Source of the DNA: Saposhnikovia divaricata
Taxonomy: Eukaryota; Streptophyta; Magnoliopsida; Apiales; Apiaceae
Reading direction: 5' to 3'
NCBI GenBank assembly: GCA_036435485.1
Contig: CM071599.1
Span: 205,567,178-205,631,177, forward strand
DNA: 64,000 nucleotides
The position numbers were made by a program, and so were the translations under genes. Below are positions 43,746-56,759 of this stretch, in pieces; within the stretch, counting starts at the first letter, position 1, and each line of letters begins with the position of its first letter. The notes below the pieces were generated by a model. That model was not told the DNA's origin, did not search any database, and was given only the letters and a program-made list of their open reading frames with translations.

Positions 43746-46700
43746 ATGGCAACTCTCCAATCTCACCATCATCTCCTTCACTGTTACTCTCTTCATTCTC
43801 CTAAGCTCCACAGTTTTCGAAACCTCGCATTTACTAAAAACACCTCCACAATTACCAAAAAATTCGGGGACTTATCGACTTCTGACCATGAATTTCATTC
43901 GTTTTGTTGCTTTTGTAGAAGAAGTTCCGAAATTGAGATGGTTTTGGAGGAGGATGAGATCGAACGCCCGCCTTTCGATATCAATCTTGCTGTTATTTTA
44001 GCTGGTTTTGCTTTCGAAGCTTATATTAGTCCACCTGTAATTATTTCATTTCGATCAATTTCTTTTCGAGTATAGCATATAAGCTAATAAGTAGTATCCG
44101 TTTTATATCCGTGTTTTAATTTTGTTGCAATAGTGTTAATACTCCCCCTCAATCGTACGATCGAACAAACATAAGCAGACATATACCAATATACCAAACA
44201 AATAAACAACTTTAAGGTCCTATTTAATAACAGATGGAAAATTGGTGAGGGGAAGGACAAAATATTGGCTGATTAAGCGAAAAAATATGTGTGCTTGATT
44301 TAGTTTAACATTTTCGTATACGCTATGTTAATGAAGTAGTGAATGTGTATTGCTAATTTTATTTGCATTTGATCAGGAAAATGTGGCTAAGCGAGAAATC
44401 GATGCAGCAGATTGTCGTACTCTTTTTCTTTCAGAGTATGTCATTTGTTCCTGTTAATTTTTTATTTTTAACCGTAGAGTGAGTACTGTTGATGTATTTA
44501 GTTTAGATTGATAAGGTAGCAGACTAAGTTGCTTGAGCTTTGGGTCCTTATCACTGTCGTTATAGTTATTCAATGGTCTCATTGTTAATATCTTAAATAT
44601 GATTTAGATACTCCTGTTCCAAACCGCTTGGTTCCATCCTTAGCATTTCATTTCTCTAAAAAAGAGATTCTATTCTCCATTTTTGTGCATTGGGTCATCA
44701 CCATTGACAGACCTCCTTTATCAACAAGCTCTGGCGAAGGTCCTAATGTGTACGTAGCATTGCCCTTATATTTTCATAAAAAAGTGTTACTTGGCATATA
44801 GCAAGTTTGATTTTTAATTTTTTACACGCAAGTAGTCACTGGTGCAGAAATCAGGTTATTCTGTGTTTCAAATGAATGTTTCTTTTTCCTTATCAAGTTC
44901 TAACCTTATTTGATCCACGAGGAGAAGGGAAAAAATTAGTTAGCGTTTTTCAAAAACTAAACTTTATTATCTGTTACATGGAGTGTTTGTTATAATAGGC
45001 AACTAAAAGAAAGGATACATTGTAATACGCAACTGAAGAAAGGATACGTTGGAGTACAATATTACTGAAATGTGTTTATAATATATTTGAATATTAAAAA
45101 TGATAGTTGTTATGAGGTTGAAAAAATCTGCATTTGGAAATGTTCTTTATTCTAATTTGAAGTCGTGATATATATATATAAACTAAAAGGTTCAAGTTTC
45201 TCCTTGATCTGCAGGTCTTTTCTCCGTGAAATATATGATGGTCAGTTGTTTATAAAGCTGAAGAAAGGCTATAAGTTTCCCGCTCTGGATCCTTGGGTAT
45301 TTCATCTTTCTCAAGCTACCATCCCATGTCATTAGGAATATTTTATGTAAAGTTGCAGATGTTTCTCTTATGACTTAATAAGCTATGATAAATTTATTGT
45401 TTCCAGGGAACAAGTGACCCTTATGTTGTCTTCCAACTAGAAAGTCAGGTGGTAAAGAGCAATGTAAAATGGGGGTTAGTTTTTGGGATTCCTTCTTAAA
45501 TTCACATTGTCAATTACTTCATACCATTTATGATCTAAATCAGATATCGATGAATTCTTTTGTGATTATGGTCTTTATTTGTAACGGTAATGGAGATGCT
45601 CATTACCCCTAAAAGATCAAGCAATGCATTGAAAATAAGTAAGAAATTAAATTTCCGGATTGCTAACAACTAATAGAAGCAGGTACATCCTAAGATTATC
45701 CCCGGCTAGAAAAAAGTCTGTCTCTGATGTCACAGTTTCTCAATAATCTTGCTTCATAAGTTAAATATAAATCTCTTGTTTTTTTATATAAGGTTATTTA
45801 AGAACAATGCAACTGAATGTTGTAGCAGTCTATACAACTCCATATCAGTGTACTTCTAACGTTTTTTCTATATCCTGAATTTTAATCAGCAAGTCGTTTG
45901 CACTCAAAAGTAGACTCATTTTGTATGGACAACTAATTTGTGTTAGGACAAGGGAACCCACGTGGAATGAAGTGCTTACTCTAAACATCAAGATGCCCCC
46001 AATCGAGAAGAATCTCCAGGTAATAATGCATTTATCTTAGATTGTCTGCATTAGTATTCTAGAACCAAGGTGTTAACACTGCGTTAAGTTTCAATGAATG
46101 TTATCAATTCTATAAAGTTGAAAGACATTTTAACTTTTCAGGGAGCATCACACCCTTTTGTCCTTGAATAGTATTGTATTTATTTATCCATAGCATCAGT
46201 GAGACATTCTTAATAGTTTATGCTCTTTATTAGTCTGGAAAGGTGAACTGTACTATACTGCTATACTTCAAATACTAAAATTCTCATAGATCTAGAGGCA
46301 AAGATTTTGTAGAATGTCAGAACATAGAGTAGTGCATAAGATTTGGATTATAATATCAGAATTTATAGGATCCAACGATCATATGTGGCACACAAGGTTA
46401 TATATAGTCATCCTTGCATCAATATCTACAGTTGCCTTTCGCTGATTAACTATAATATTCGTTCTTCTGTGGTGCATACTGTCGGATACGTAATTTTGCA
46501 TACGTAGTTCAGTACAAAAAGGCATTTGGTTTTAGCCACATGAATAATGGTAAACCATGGTGCCTTAAAATCTTAAATTGCAATATGTAGTTTATCTTGT
46601 TACAGGAAATCATGAAGAACCTTAAAAATGCTAAAAATTTCAAGGAAGAATATTCAAATTCAGTATAGCCAATATATTTTTTTGTCTTACATATGACAAG

Positions 46701-49700
46701 ATGAATATTTTTAGAAGTTGGGTGGGGAATGGAAATAGGATGTACACAAACATGATCCAATTATTTCAAAGAGATTCCAGTGGATGAAAGTATTATTTCT
46801 TAGGTTTACCTGGCCGCCTTTTATATGTGGTCCTTTCCTCATTTTTGGAATGCTGCATGCTTACTCTGTTTTCCCTGGTGAGCCTTTCAGTCACTATTAA
46901 ACATTTGTGTACTAAATTACTAATCAGAGAGAAGGTCGCACATCATGTATATTCCTCTTCTATATGGGCCTTTGATAGCCTTAACTAGCAGTCAATTAAC
47001 AGGATAAAGAGTTCGGTTACATTCTCCAAGAAATACTTTATGCATATAGGTTTAAGTGACAATCATATCATTATCATATCATTGTTGTACTTACAGGTTA
47101 TATTTCCTTGATACTTCACAACATTAAATCCTTTTTCTTTATAAGTGACTGCGAAAAATTAGATTGCAGCTTGGGATGCAAATCTTGTAACTCCACATAA
47201 GCGTATGGGGAATGCTGAAATTAGCTTGGAGTGCTTTTGTGATGGTAAGAATCTGAATATCACAATCATGTATATATACTTAATGTTCATACATATAGCT
47301 TTTAACAAATAAAATAAAAAATAGACATATAATTATAAATTATATTCTTACCCTAGTATGGTTAAGGGTTTTACTTTATTACCTAATCGTAGAATCTTTC
47401 AATTATTAAGGTGCCTATCTTAGAGTTTCCCCTAGTTACAGGTGATAAAATACAGGCATTCTTTTCCTCAATTGCTATGTTACAGTGGCCAGAATTGGAT
47501 CATATTTACATTAGTAAAAAAATCTAATATTTAAATTTGGATGCACAACTTTTATTCAACTTAGCAATACTGGTTCACAAATATATTCCTTTCCAGGAAA
47601 TGTGCATGAGGTGATGGTTGATTTGGAAGGAATGGGAGGTGGTGGCCAGATTCAACTGGAGGTACGCTTTCAAGAGTAAAACATTGGTGAAATAATGCTT
47701 TTGCATAATTTTGAATTTCTGAAAAGCAGAATTCTTTCATCTCTTTTGAGCAGGCATGAAGCTTCCAATAAATATATAAACGTGTATAATTCTGAATACC
47801 TTGATCTCAAACTCCTCAACAAGCTTTCACCTGAATACATTAAGTTCCTCACATTACAATTGCTTGTTAAGACAATGTCAGTAACTTATGCTATCATAAC
47901 AACAGTTTTATTTCTTTTACGTGTCTGAAGAACATAGTATGATCCGCTGGATTTGCACATATTTATAACGTTTAATATCTTTACTAAAACATTCAAACTA
48001 ATCCAATCCCTAGGATATTGCTTTAGTGATGCTGTAATTGATAAAAAAGCCTCGATTTAGATTCCATTTGGCATAGTTTTCCAATTTCTGGGAACAGCTT
48101 TCATAGGTTTTCAGCTAAAATCTAATTGTGGTAACTCCGTAACTGCTTTCTAAATTCCCATTTGCCGTATTGTGTTTCTAGAATAGTAATAACATCATAA
48201 TAAACAGGTTTTTCTTATCTTCCTATCCGTGGTGCAGGTCAAGTATAGGAGTTTCGATGATGCAACAGAAGAGGAGAATTGGTGGAGTATTCCCCTTGTC
48301 ACGGAATTTCTCCGAAAAGGTGGTTTTGACTCCGCGTTGAGAAATGCTGTTGGCTCAGATACTGTGCAAGCACGTCAATTCGTGCAGAATGTATTTGGTC
48401 AGTTGAAGTCTATGAACTTACCAGATAACTTGGAAAAACTTCAAACAGAAAGCAGTGAAACGTCTGGAAATCCTATTATTGACCACAGCATGCGTCCACA
48501 ACTAGAGAGTAGATCAGAATTACCAGAAGATGGCACAAGCTACACGGAAGAAAGTAGTCTACCAGAGTCTCATTCTGACAATAATAATATAGATAATGGG
48601 CAACCTGCTTCAATAGTTTCGCCAGATAATGAGGCTTCCTCACAGTCAGACAGAGATTATTGGAGGAATTTGTCTGATGTTGTTAATGAAAATGTTGTTC
48701 AGAAACTTGGACTTCCTATCCCTGAGAACATGAAGTGGGACAAGTTTGAATTGCTAGACATTGTGAATAAAAACGTCATTCAGAAACTCGGTATTCCTAT
48801 TCCTGAAAATATGAAGTGGGACAGGTTTGAACTGTTAGATCGTATAGGCCTACAGTCCCAAAAAATTGCGGAAACAGCTTACATAGAATCTGGCCTTGCA
48901 ACTGCACAAGATCAGGATGATTCTCACAGTAATGCTATAATTGGCCGCCTAACTATGAGTGATGTTCAGTCCTCATTAACAGATATTAAGAAGATGACAC
49001 AAGATGTATTAACCCAAACTGACTCCATTTTAGGAGGGCTGATGGTTCTCAATGCCACGGCATCTGAAATAGAGAGCGAAGCACAACTTTCAGCAAAATT
49101 AAATACAGAAAATGATGATTCTACCAAATTAGATGATGATTCTGAATATTCCAAGGAAGGAAACTTCTCAGGTCCTCTGGATGCGCCAATATTGGATGAG
49201 GAAAAAGCTGCGGAAATGAAAGAACTCTTTTCAACTGCAGAGAGTGCTATGGAGGCATGGGCATTGCTAGCAACCTCATTGGGTCAATCTAGTTTTGTTA
49301 AATCTGAGTTTGAGAAAATATGTTTCTTAGATAACGAGACCACAGATACGCAGGTGAGAATGATTGTATTGCATCCTTTAGGAGCATTTTCTTATATTAT
49401 ATCCTGACTTGGTGATTATCTCCAAGATTCCTTTCCAAGAATAAACCTGAAGACACAGAACATTTTCTGGTAGTACCTTATATCTGTGACAATGACTCAT
49501 AAGCGCTGCAGGTTGCAATTTGGCGTGATTCTAGTCGAAAACGATTAGTGATTGCTTTCAGAGGAACAGAACAAGTAGGTCATTTCTATGCTTACAAGTG
49601 AGGCAATGTACAATTATCAGTTTGAATGGCTAAATTACTAATTTAAACAGGTGAGGTGGAAGGACCTGCGGACAGATTTAATGCTAGTTCCTACTGGGTA

Positions 49701-52700
49701 AAAGTAGACTTCCTTTTAAATTGTCTTGGTGGCCGGAAAAAATGTTTCATATTTATATTTCTTTCTATATTAATTATTTGTTGTGGTAACCTGCAAATAT
49801 TTATTTGATTCCTTTTATTTTATAATTTCTCCAGTGGTCCATGCAAGTTAATTCCCATATCAATTTTTGCCTTATTGATTATGAAGTTGTACTGCTCTAC
49901 AGTGATAGCCGTTGAACAACAATCCTCAAGTATACGCAAGATCTCAACTTTACTATCACTACATAATTAATCCACCTGATGTGCGATTTAAATTTCATGT
50001 AACTCTCTTTGAAAATCTCTATTCCAATACGTAGATTCTATTCAAATCTTTCCCTTCCCCATCCAGATCACCTCTGTTTTCCTCTGCGGCAACTCATAGT
50101 ACACTTGAGATAAACAATGTTTACTGCCACCCTACTAAGTTCTACTTTTCTTGCATATGTTAATGTTTGTCACTTTCACTTTGACTTGCGTCAGGAAATC
50201 ACTGTTTTATCAAGAATATGATAATGGATAATATGATCTGTTGAAAGGAGCTACCACCAAAGTTCCCAATCTAGAAATAGTTTCCTTTTCATAAATAGAG
50301 ATGACAGATGAATGGGCAATATTTCTATAGGTTTAACATTTTTCAAAATGTCTAGCAACTCTGTCATACATTTGGAAATGCTTACATATTAATCACGGAA
50401 AAGATTCTGTGTATTTGCTATGCTACTGTAGGCATTTTTGAACTAAATATACATTTAGACTGTTCTTCGTTCAGATACATGAAGAATATGGTCAGTGCAA
50501 ATCTCCTTACTATCTCTGACAATTTTATTGACAGGCTTAATCCGGAAAGGATTGGTGGTGATTTTAAGAAAGAAGTTCAAGTATGATTTGATTGCGTTAA
50601 GGTTTTGTCTAAATTTCATAAGGCCGTTAGGGTCAAAGGATGCTTGTAATTCTTATGGTTTTCATGATTTACGAACCTTTTTTATGCTTTTACAGGTTCA
50701 CAGTGGATTTTTGAGTGCATATGATTCAGTCAGGACCAGGATCTTATCTCTTATTAAATTGGTGACAGGAAACATGTATGTTGTGATTAGGCATATATTA
50801 CAAGGAATGATATAAGTAAATTGAATATGTTGAATTTAGAGTATGCATCTTACTCTAAATTGAATATGGTATAAGTAATTGGTCTCAGTTTGCCAGATGA
50901 AGGACAGGCAATTAACACTAAAGCAAATGCGACAATAGAAGATCCATCTTACTTAACACAGCTTTCTTGGCCTATCGAAATGACAACTGTTTCGAATCAT
51001 TCTAATTCAGCATTATTAGATGCTAAAACGGGATATGTTCTATATGAAAACAAGGTTCATCATGTTCCTGAACAGAATAAGATTTACACTTTTAAAATGA
51101 TAAACTTAATTAAGTAGCCCAAAGAAATTTGAATTTTATTTTTAACCCCCTTTACAATTGGAGCTCAGCTCTTACGCCTTCTACTGTTCATCCAAATTAT
51201 ATTTGCCTCCTCTGTTCTGGTTCATTCAAGACTCCTCAACATGGCTGTCCAAAACTGAGAGCCCATCACAGATGTCCCAAAAGGACTTCCTCTCAAGGAT
51301 TCATGTTGTAAACAATGTCTTCCTTAAATAAACAGAGCACTTCAAGATGATTATCGGTTTTGCACATAATTATTCATGTTTTGCATTGAAACTTCTACTG
51401 CAGGATTCTAAAGTTATCATGTTTTCTCACAGTTTTGACGGTTGTGAACAGCTGTCCAAATGGCATGTTTATGTGACTGGTCATAGTTTAGGCGGAGCAT
51501 TAGCTACCCTACTTGCTCTTGAGTTATCTTCCAGCCAATTAGCGAAGTGAGTGCTTGTTCTTCTTTCTTTATGATGAAAAAAACGTTTTCTTATCATTGT
51601 CATAGCTTGTTTCCTTGCTCACTAATTGTTTAATAGTGTAATCCCAGGGCATCAGATTTGTTAATTGTAGTTCTTCTACTTATTGCCTACATAAATAAAG
51701 TTTTGGGTGGATTAAGTGATTAAGCTGATATAAGATATGCTATCATATTAACGTGATTGCACTGTAATTTACTGATGCATTCATCATTGTGTGTTCTCTG
51801 AGCAAATTAAACTCAAAATGCACAGGCGTGGAAATATTTCTGTGACTATGTATAATTTTGGATCACCAAGAGTTGGAAACAGAAATTTTGCAGACGTTTA
51901 CAACCAGGTAACCAATGTTTATCATTAATAGCGAGTTTAAAGAATTTTTTACTTCAATGAGTACAAGGTGCATTAACGTCAAGTACAATCACCCATCTTT
52001 GGGGCATTAATTTGCTCCCTGCCACCCCCAATATTCTCGGAATTTATTATGGACACGAAGACTAATTAATGCCCCAAAGATGGGTGCCCGTGATCCACTC
52101 TCGATACCGGGATCTTATAATGTATTCTAAGACTCCCCCTTACTCGAAAGCCCATTTATGGGTCGAAGAGTGGATCACGGGCGCTTATCTTTTTGGAGCA
52201 TAACTTGTCTTCGTGTCCATAATAAATATTGAGAATATTGGGGTTCGCTGAGAAGCGAACGTGGGACCTCTGCGTGCCTGAGCTCTGATACCATGTTAAG
52301 TAAACAAACTCATCTAAAACCTTAAGATGTTAGAGGGAGGCCTTATATGGATCTTATATTATATTCTAACACTAACAATCTTCTTAATCCTTCAATCCCC
52401 CAATTCATACAGTCACCCTAATATGTACAATATCTTGCATATTTGGTCGTGCTCAGTTCTCCCTACTTCAGCTACCTACCTGTATAGAGGTGGAACACAT
52501 ATAGTCAGTGCATCTATTTCTTTAACTAAGAACTGCAAATTCTGTGTTAAATATATAGCAGATGACAAGCTGAATTTTAAAAAAGGGAGAAAAAGTCAAC
52601 TTAGAACAGTTCTTGAAAATTCTTTGAACTATGATTATCTGATTTGCTTGTACAGCGGCATGTACTTGAACATGCCAACTTAAAACCATGTTAACAGTTC

Positions 52701-55700
52701 AATCTTCTATTGAACAACTATATATGAAGGCCAACTATATTTCTAAGTTGGATACACCCAGTAACTAACATTTAGAGCATTCATTCTCTAAATTTAGGGG
52801 TTTAAAACTTCATAGAAAGTCGCACCCGATGCACAAGGCTCTTGCATCAGCAGAGTGCACGTTCTGATGTACGCAGCCTCGCCCTTAGTTTTCATATAGA
52901 TGTTCTTTCTGTAGATACCAACCTGTGATCTGGAAGATACCAGTAGACACTTGTCCATCGCGTCCCAAGCACGACCTTTAGGCTTGAGGAATTTGAACTT
53001 CATGTACCTATTAAATCTTTAAATTTTCCGAAAGCAAGATTTTCTTTAAAAGCTAAGAATATCTCTTGGTACTCATATTTTACATTTTTAGGTCAGAAAA
53101 ACTTAATAACTATCATTTAAAGCACCGACAATTTGCAGAACTGAGGGCTCAATTTATGTATAAATAAGTTTGCTAGCCATCTAGTTGCAAATACTTCATT
53201 TCCTCAAGATTAAGCTGAATTTGTCTTCAGCCTGGATATCGAGAAATTTGCAAGTTGCAATATGTGTGGAGTTTGCCTCTTTAATTGTTTCCTTTCTTCA
53301 AGATCATTGAAGGGGTTGCGCTGCCGAACGAATTGAACAACATAATGCTCCTATTCTCATTTTTTTGGTGAATGATTTCAATTTTTCTTTCGGCAATCTT
53401 TTTTGAGTTTTGAACTGTCTGTTACTGCAATTTGGTACTCTAATTCTATTGAAAGTTTGTACCTACAGAAGACTAAGTGCATCTCAGGTGAATTTTAAAG
53501 AGCCTTTGCTTGAATTGCTTCTATTGCAGAAAGTCAAAGACAGTTGGAGAGTTATAAACCGTAGAGATATTATACCTACAATCCCTCGTTTAATGGGTTA
53601 TTGCCATGTCGCTCAACCTATATATCTTGCTACTAGATATATGAAAAGTGCACTGGTAGGTAGTTCTCTTTTAACTAGTCTTTAACATTTCGTTATCTCA
53701 TTTGTTAACCCACTAAGAGCTACCATTATATCCTTTACTAAGAAGTTGACTGCATCATGCATGCTAAAATTCCATCAATGAGGAAATCTGAACTGGACAC
53801 TAGTATTTAGATTGTTACATATTACCAATGGCACTAATCATGTAGATCTAGGTTTTCTCGTGATAGAAAGGAATGTATAAAATCTTCCATCTTTCGTTTT
53901 GTTTCTTCATAATATTAGTTACTTCAGGCTAGGTTGCTGGAACTTAGGTTGTAGTCCATAGGGAAAATAACTCAAGCTGCATGTCTGCAAATAAATGATA
54001 GATTTGGTCTATATATCAGCACAAGCCAAGTTAGTCAGTCAAAGATTTTTATTTTAATTTCTTTTTTGTAATCTACAAACACTATATTTCAGGAAAATTT
54101 GGAGCCTCTTGAAGATGGTTACGAAGCTGATGTTATTGGCGAGTCAACACCTGATGTCCTTGTTAATGAATTCGTATGTCTTCTCATTTTAATTTCTCTC
54201 TGGTATGTTAGCAGTATATATAAACTAACAAATGTGAGTAAAGTGGGTCATCATCATGCATACTTATTTACTAACCTATGTCAATTCCAGCTTGCTGATT
54301 CTGTATGCTACTTTGACTTTAGTTACTGTAATTGGTGAAAAATGTTCTTAACGATGTCAGTTGAATGCTCCTACCAATAGTTAAGGGGTGGCGATTACGG
54401 ATCATGATGGAATGGGTTTGTGTCTGATTACCAGAAACAGTTTAAAAGTTTGCGTCACCTGAATTGGTGTTTGACTTGAGGTGCACAACCTAAAATGACC
54501 TGAAAGATATATTTGGCACAAAATGACCTATTAACCTGAAATAAATGATCAAAATGGCAAAATGACTTGTCTACTTACATCTCAAGATTGAAAATAGAAA
54601 GAATCAAGGAGTGACAAAGTTGCTCCTAGTGCTAGAAGAGGTTTAGAGTTTGGTTTCGGCTATCACTTCACATGTTAAACAACTTTATGAGATGTCAGAT
54701 GTGTATAAATGTTCCGGACCTTATACATTTTTAAATGAGAATGCCTTTGTTAATGTGGATACTACTACATATTTTAAATTGTAAAAGATTCTCTATTTTA
54801 AATCTTTATTCGGAAACTCTCTACTTTTTTCTTTACTTTTGTTACCTCAACTTTTTATAATTATTTGAACTTACATACACCTATAGAACTAAACTGTATA
54901 AATGATGTGCACACTAACCAGAAGACCTTGCTAGATAAAGAGTGATTTTAGCCAAAAATCCAGACTGTTTAGTGGCTTATTGGTATGGACAAAGTTTTTA
55001 AGTTGTCAGTGGCAGAAGCTGTACACTTTTGATCTTTGTGTTGGTATGAAAATTAGTATGTAAATTTTAAAATTTGTAAATTGTATAATTTTTCAGGGAT
55101 TTTATCTTGCTAATTCATATAGCAGGGACTTTCTTTTCGTGCTAATTCATATAGCAGAGACTTTTTTTGCTAATTATATTGCAGAAACTTCTACTTCTAT
55201 TTCCTTTACAAATGTACGATATTGAATCGCCTTGTATTGCAGATTAAAGGTGAGAAGGAACTTCTTGATAAAATTTTGAGCACAGAAATCAATATTTTTC
55301 GGTCCATCAGAGACGGGACTGCAGTAATGCAGCATATGGAAGATTTTTATTACATTACTCTGCTGGAGGTAACAAGTTTATATCATTACTGTACGTAAAT
55401 GCCTGCTCGATAACACAAATTTAAATAACTGAGTGTCTATTTGTTTCTCCTCTTTTTTTCCCAAAAAAAACAGCATGTGAGGTCAAATTACCAGACTGTT
55501 GCTAGATCAAAACCAAGTGAAGAAGGTAAGACGTCTATTAGCTAATGCTGCTCATTTGGCTATATTTACATCCCCATCCCTGGATAGTCATATTCAAGCT
55601 TCAATTGCTTGTACATTACTGTAAAAATAAACATGTACATAAATACGTGAGTAGACATTCATGTGCTTCAGTGGCAAAGAAGTTGACCTTTTTTAAGGTT

Positions 55701-55804
55701 CCCTTTTGCAGCCCTTGTCGCATTCACTGTGTAAAATGTTCTCTTTGTTCATCTCATTTGTTATTATACACTTGAGTCCAGTGATCCTTGTTGCAGATGG
55801 TTGA
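43746..55804 (+). CDS. C2-domain class 3 lipase, probably plastid
   Basis: Nineteen GT-AG exons: 43746-44036, 44377-44435, 45215-45296, 45407-45474, 45947-46019, 47163-47244, 47597-47661, 48238-49353, 49512-49574, 49651-49697, 50535-50580, 50696-50775, 51433-51546, 51826-51907, 53530-53655, 54093-54173, 55243-55368, 55474-55525, 55797-55804; 886 residues. Residues 1-75 look like a transit peptide. A C2 domain spans about 127-245 (LDPWGTSDPYVVF). A long linker encoded by the 1.1-kb exon 8 follows, with a 27-residue tandem duplication. The alpha/beta-hydrolase has AFRGTEQ, the nucleophile GHSLGGAL (Ser709) and DIIPTIPRLMGYCHV (candidate Asp769, His782). The family cleaves acyl esters of membrane or storage lipids. 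All phases join without a stop. I do not assign a symbol. Confidence 0.9.
48676..48837 (+). repeat. 81-bp in-frame tandem duplication in lipase exon 8
   Basis: Unit 1 (48676-48756) encodes DVVNENVVQKLGLPIPENMK and WDKFELL; unit 2 (48757-48837) encodes DIVNKNVIQKLGIPIPENMK and WDRFELL. The units differ at several mostly synonymous or conservative positions, so the duplication is not very recent. Other members of the family that I know have a single unit here. Confidence 0.93.
50889..51054 (+). other. Possible cassette exon of the lipase gene
   Basis: 166 bp between a GGTCTCAG acceptor and an AACAAG/GTTCAT donor. In the phase left by exon 12 it reads ILPDEGQAINTKANATIEDP and on to TGYVLYENK without a stop. 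Leaving in phase 0, it can only join an earlier acceptor of exon 13 at 51404 (CTTCTACTGCAG), which adds DSKVIMFSHS in frame before FDGCEQLSKWHV. Used together the two would give a 951-residue protein. Direct joining of exon 12 to 51433 gives the family's usual length, so I take the insert as optional. Confidence 0.45.
51991..52371 (-). mobile_element. Rearranged TRIM (miniature LTR element) in lipase intron 14
   Basis: On the minus strand a 78-bp LTR (52294-52371, TGTTAGAATATAATATAAG to TACTTAACA) is followed by a tRNA-Met primer site (TGGTATCAGAGC, 52282-52293), a short internal region, a purine tract (GTAAGGGGGAG) and a truncated second LTR (near 52110-52135). Beyond it the internal region is repeated in inverse order: ACCCATCTTTGGGGCATTAA at 51991 pairs perfectly over 22 bp with 52064-52085, so the locus forms a fold-back. 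A related copy is at 61296-61472. Confidence 0.7.
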
Positions 55805-56425
55805 ACTTGTTGCACTGGGTTGACTTTATCTGTTGTGTATGCATGATCAAGAGACTAGTTGACTTGTGGCTGAATTAGAATCCATGCAAGTAATTTCCAA
55901 TCTAGCAATCTAGAAGATTTTTGCTATGCATGGGGTACTAACCGAGTGAGCACATAAAGACGGAAATTATGACTAAGTTTAACGAGATCACAATAAAACA
56001 AACCGTAAGTTATAACTATGTATAGTCACAACTCACATGTAAACAAGCACAAGAGAATATTAACGTCTAATCAAACCAAGGCAATTTATTCTAGCTACGT
56101 CTAATCAAGCCAATGCAATTTATTCGAGTTCCCATACCTACATTGGCTACAAAAACGATAGCAATACTATCACAAGTAATAAACAAAATTTGAGGTTAGG
56201 TAGCTAGAGAGGAGAAAATAATTGCAAAGAGAGAAGAGAGAAAGGATGCTGCTGTTCTTGTGTTAGGTGTTGTACTTGTATATATGCTCTCTACAAAGAC
56301 CGCCCTATGCATATGCCTATATGGCTGATTCGCATTTGTGCATTGTGTTATGTATCAGATACTTGAAATTTTTAGTCATAATTAGTGATAAACCCTCAAT
56401 TAGTGATACGCTGTGTTAGAACTTT
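55805..56425. other. 3' region of the lipase gene and spacer
   Basis: Contains the 3' untranslated region. A short direct repeat, ACGTCTAATCAA followed by CCAA and GCAATTTATTC, lies at about 56064-56123. No other feature. Confidence 0.45.
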
Positions 56426-56744
56426 TGTTGGGAAATCTGATGTATAAGCAATTTTGTTAACTGAGAATAATGCAGTAGAAACAAAGAGAAATGAGTCTAA
56501 CCGACGTACTTTATTTCTTCTGAAGCATTACATATTTAAACTACATTACAAAGGGAATAGCTAAGAATAGAGAACAGAAAACTCTTACAATCTCTCCATG
56601 ATTGTAGTGTTATTCAACTACTTGTCCTACAAACGTGCAACTACTTGGCAATTAAATCTCTTCAACTGAAGACTCGGGAAGACTTGACATACCATAAACT
56701 CAAATAAATAAAACATAATTTAAAAGTTTAGATTAAAACCAACA
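56426..56744 (-). repeat. Second copia 3' LTR
   Basis: 319 bp, matches 60968-61288. The minus-strand purine tract is directly adjacent (56745-56757). Confidence 0.92.
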
Positions 56745-56759
56745 AATTTCCCCCGTAAT

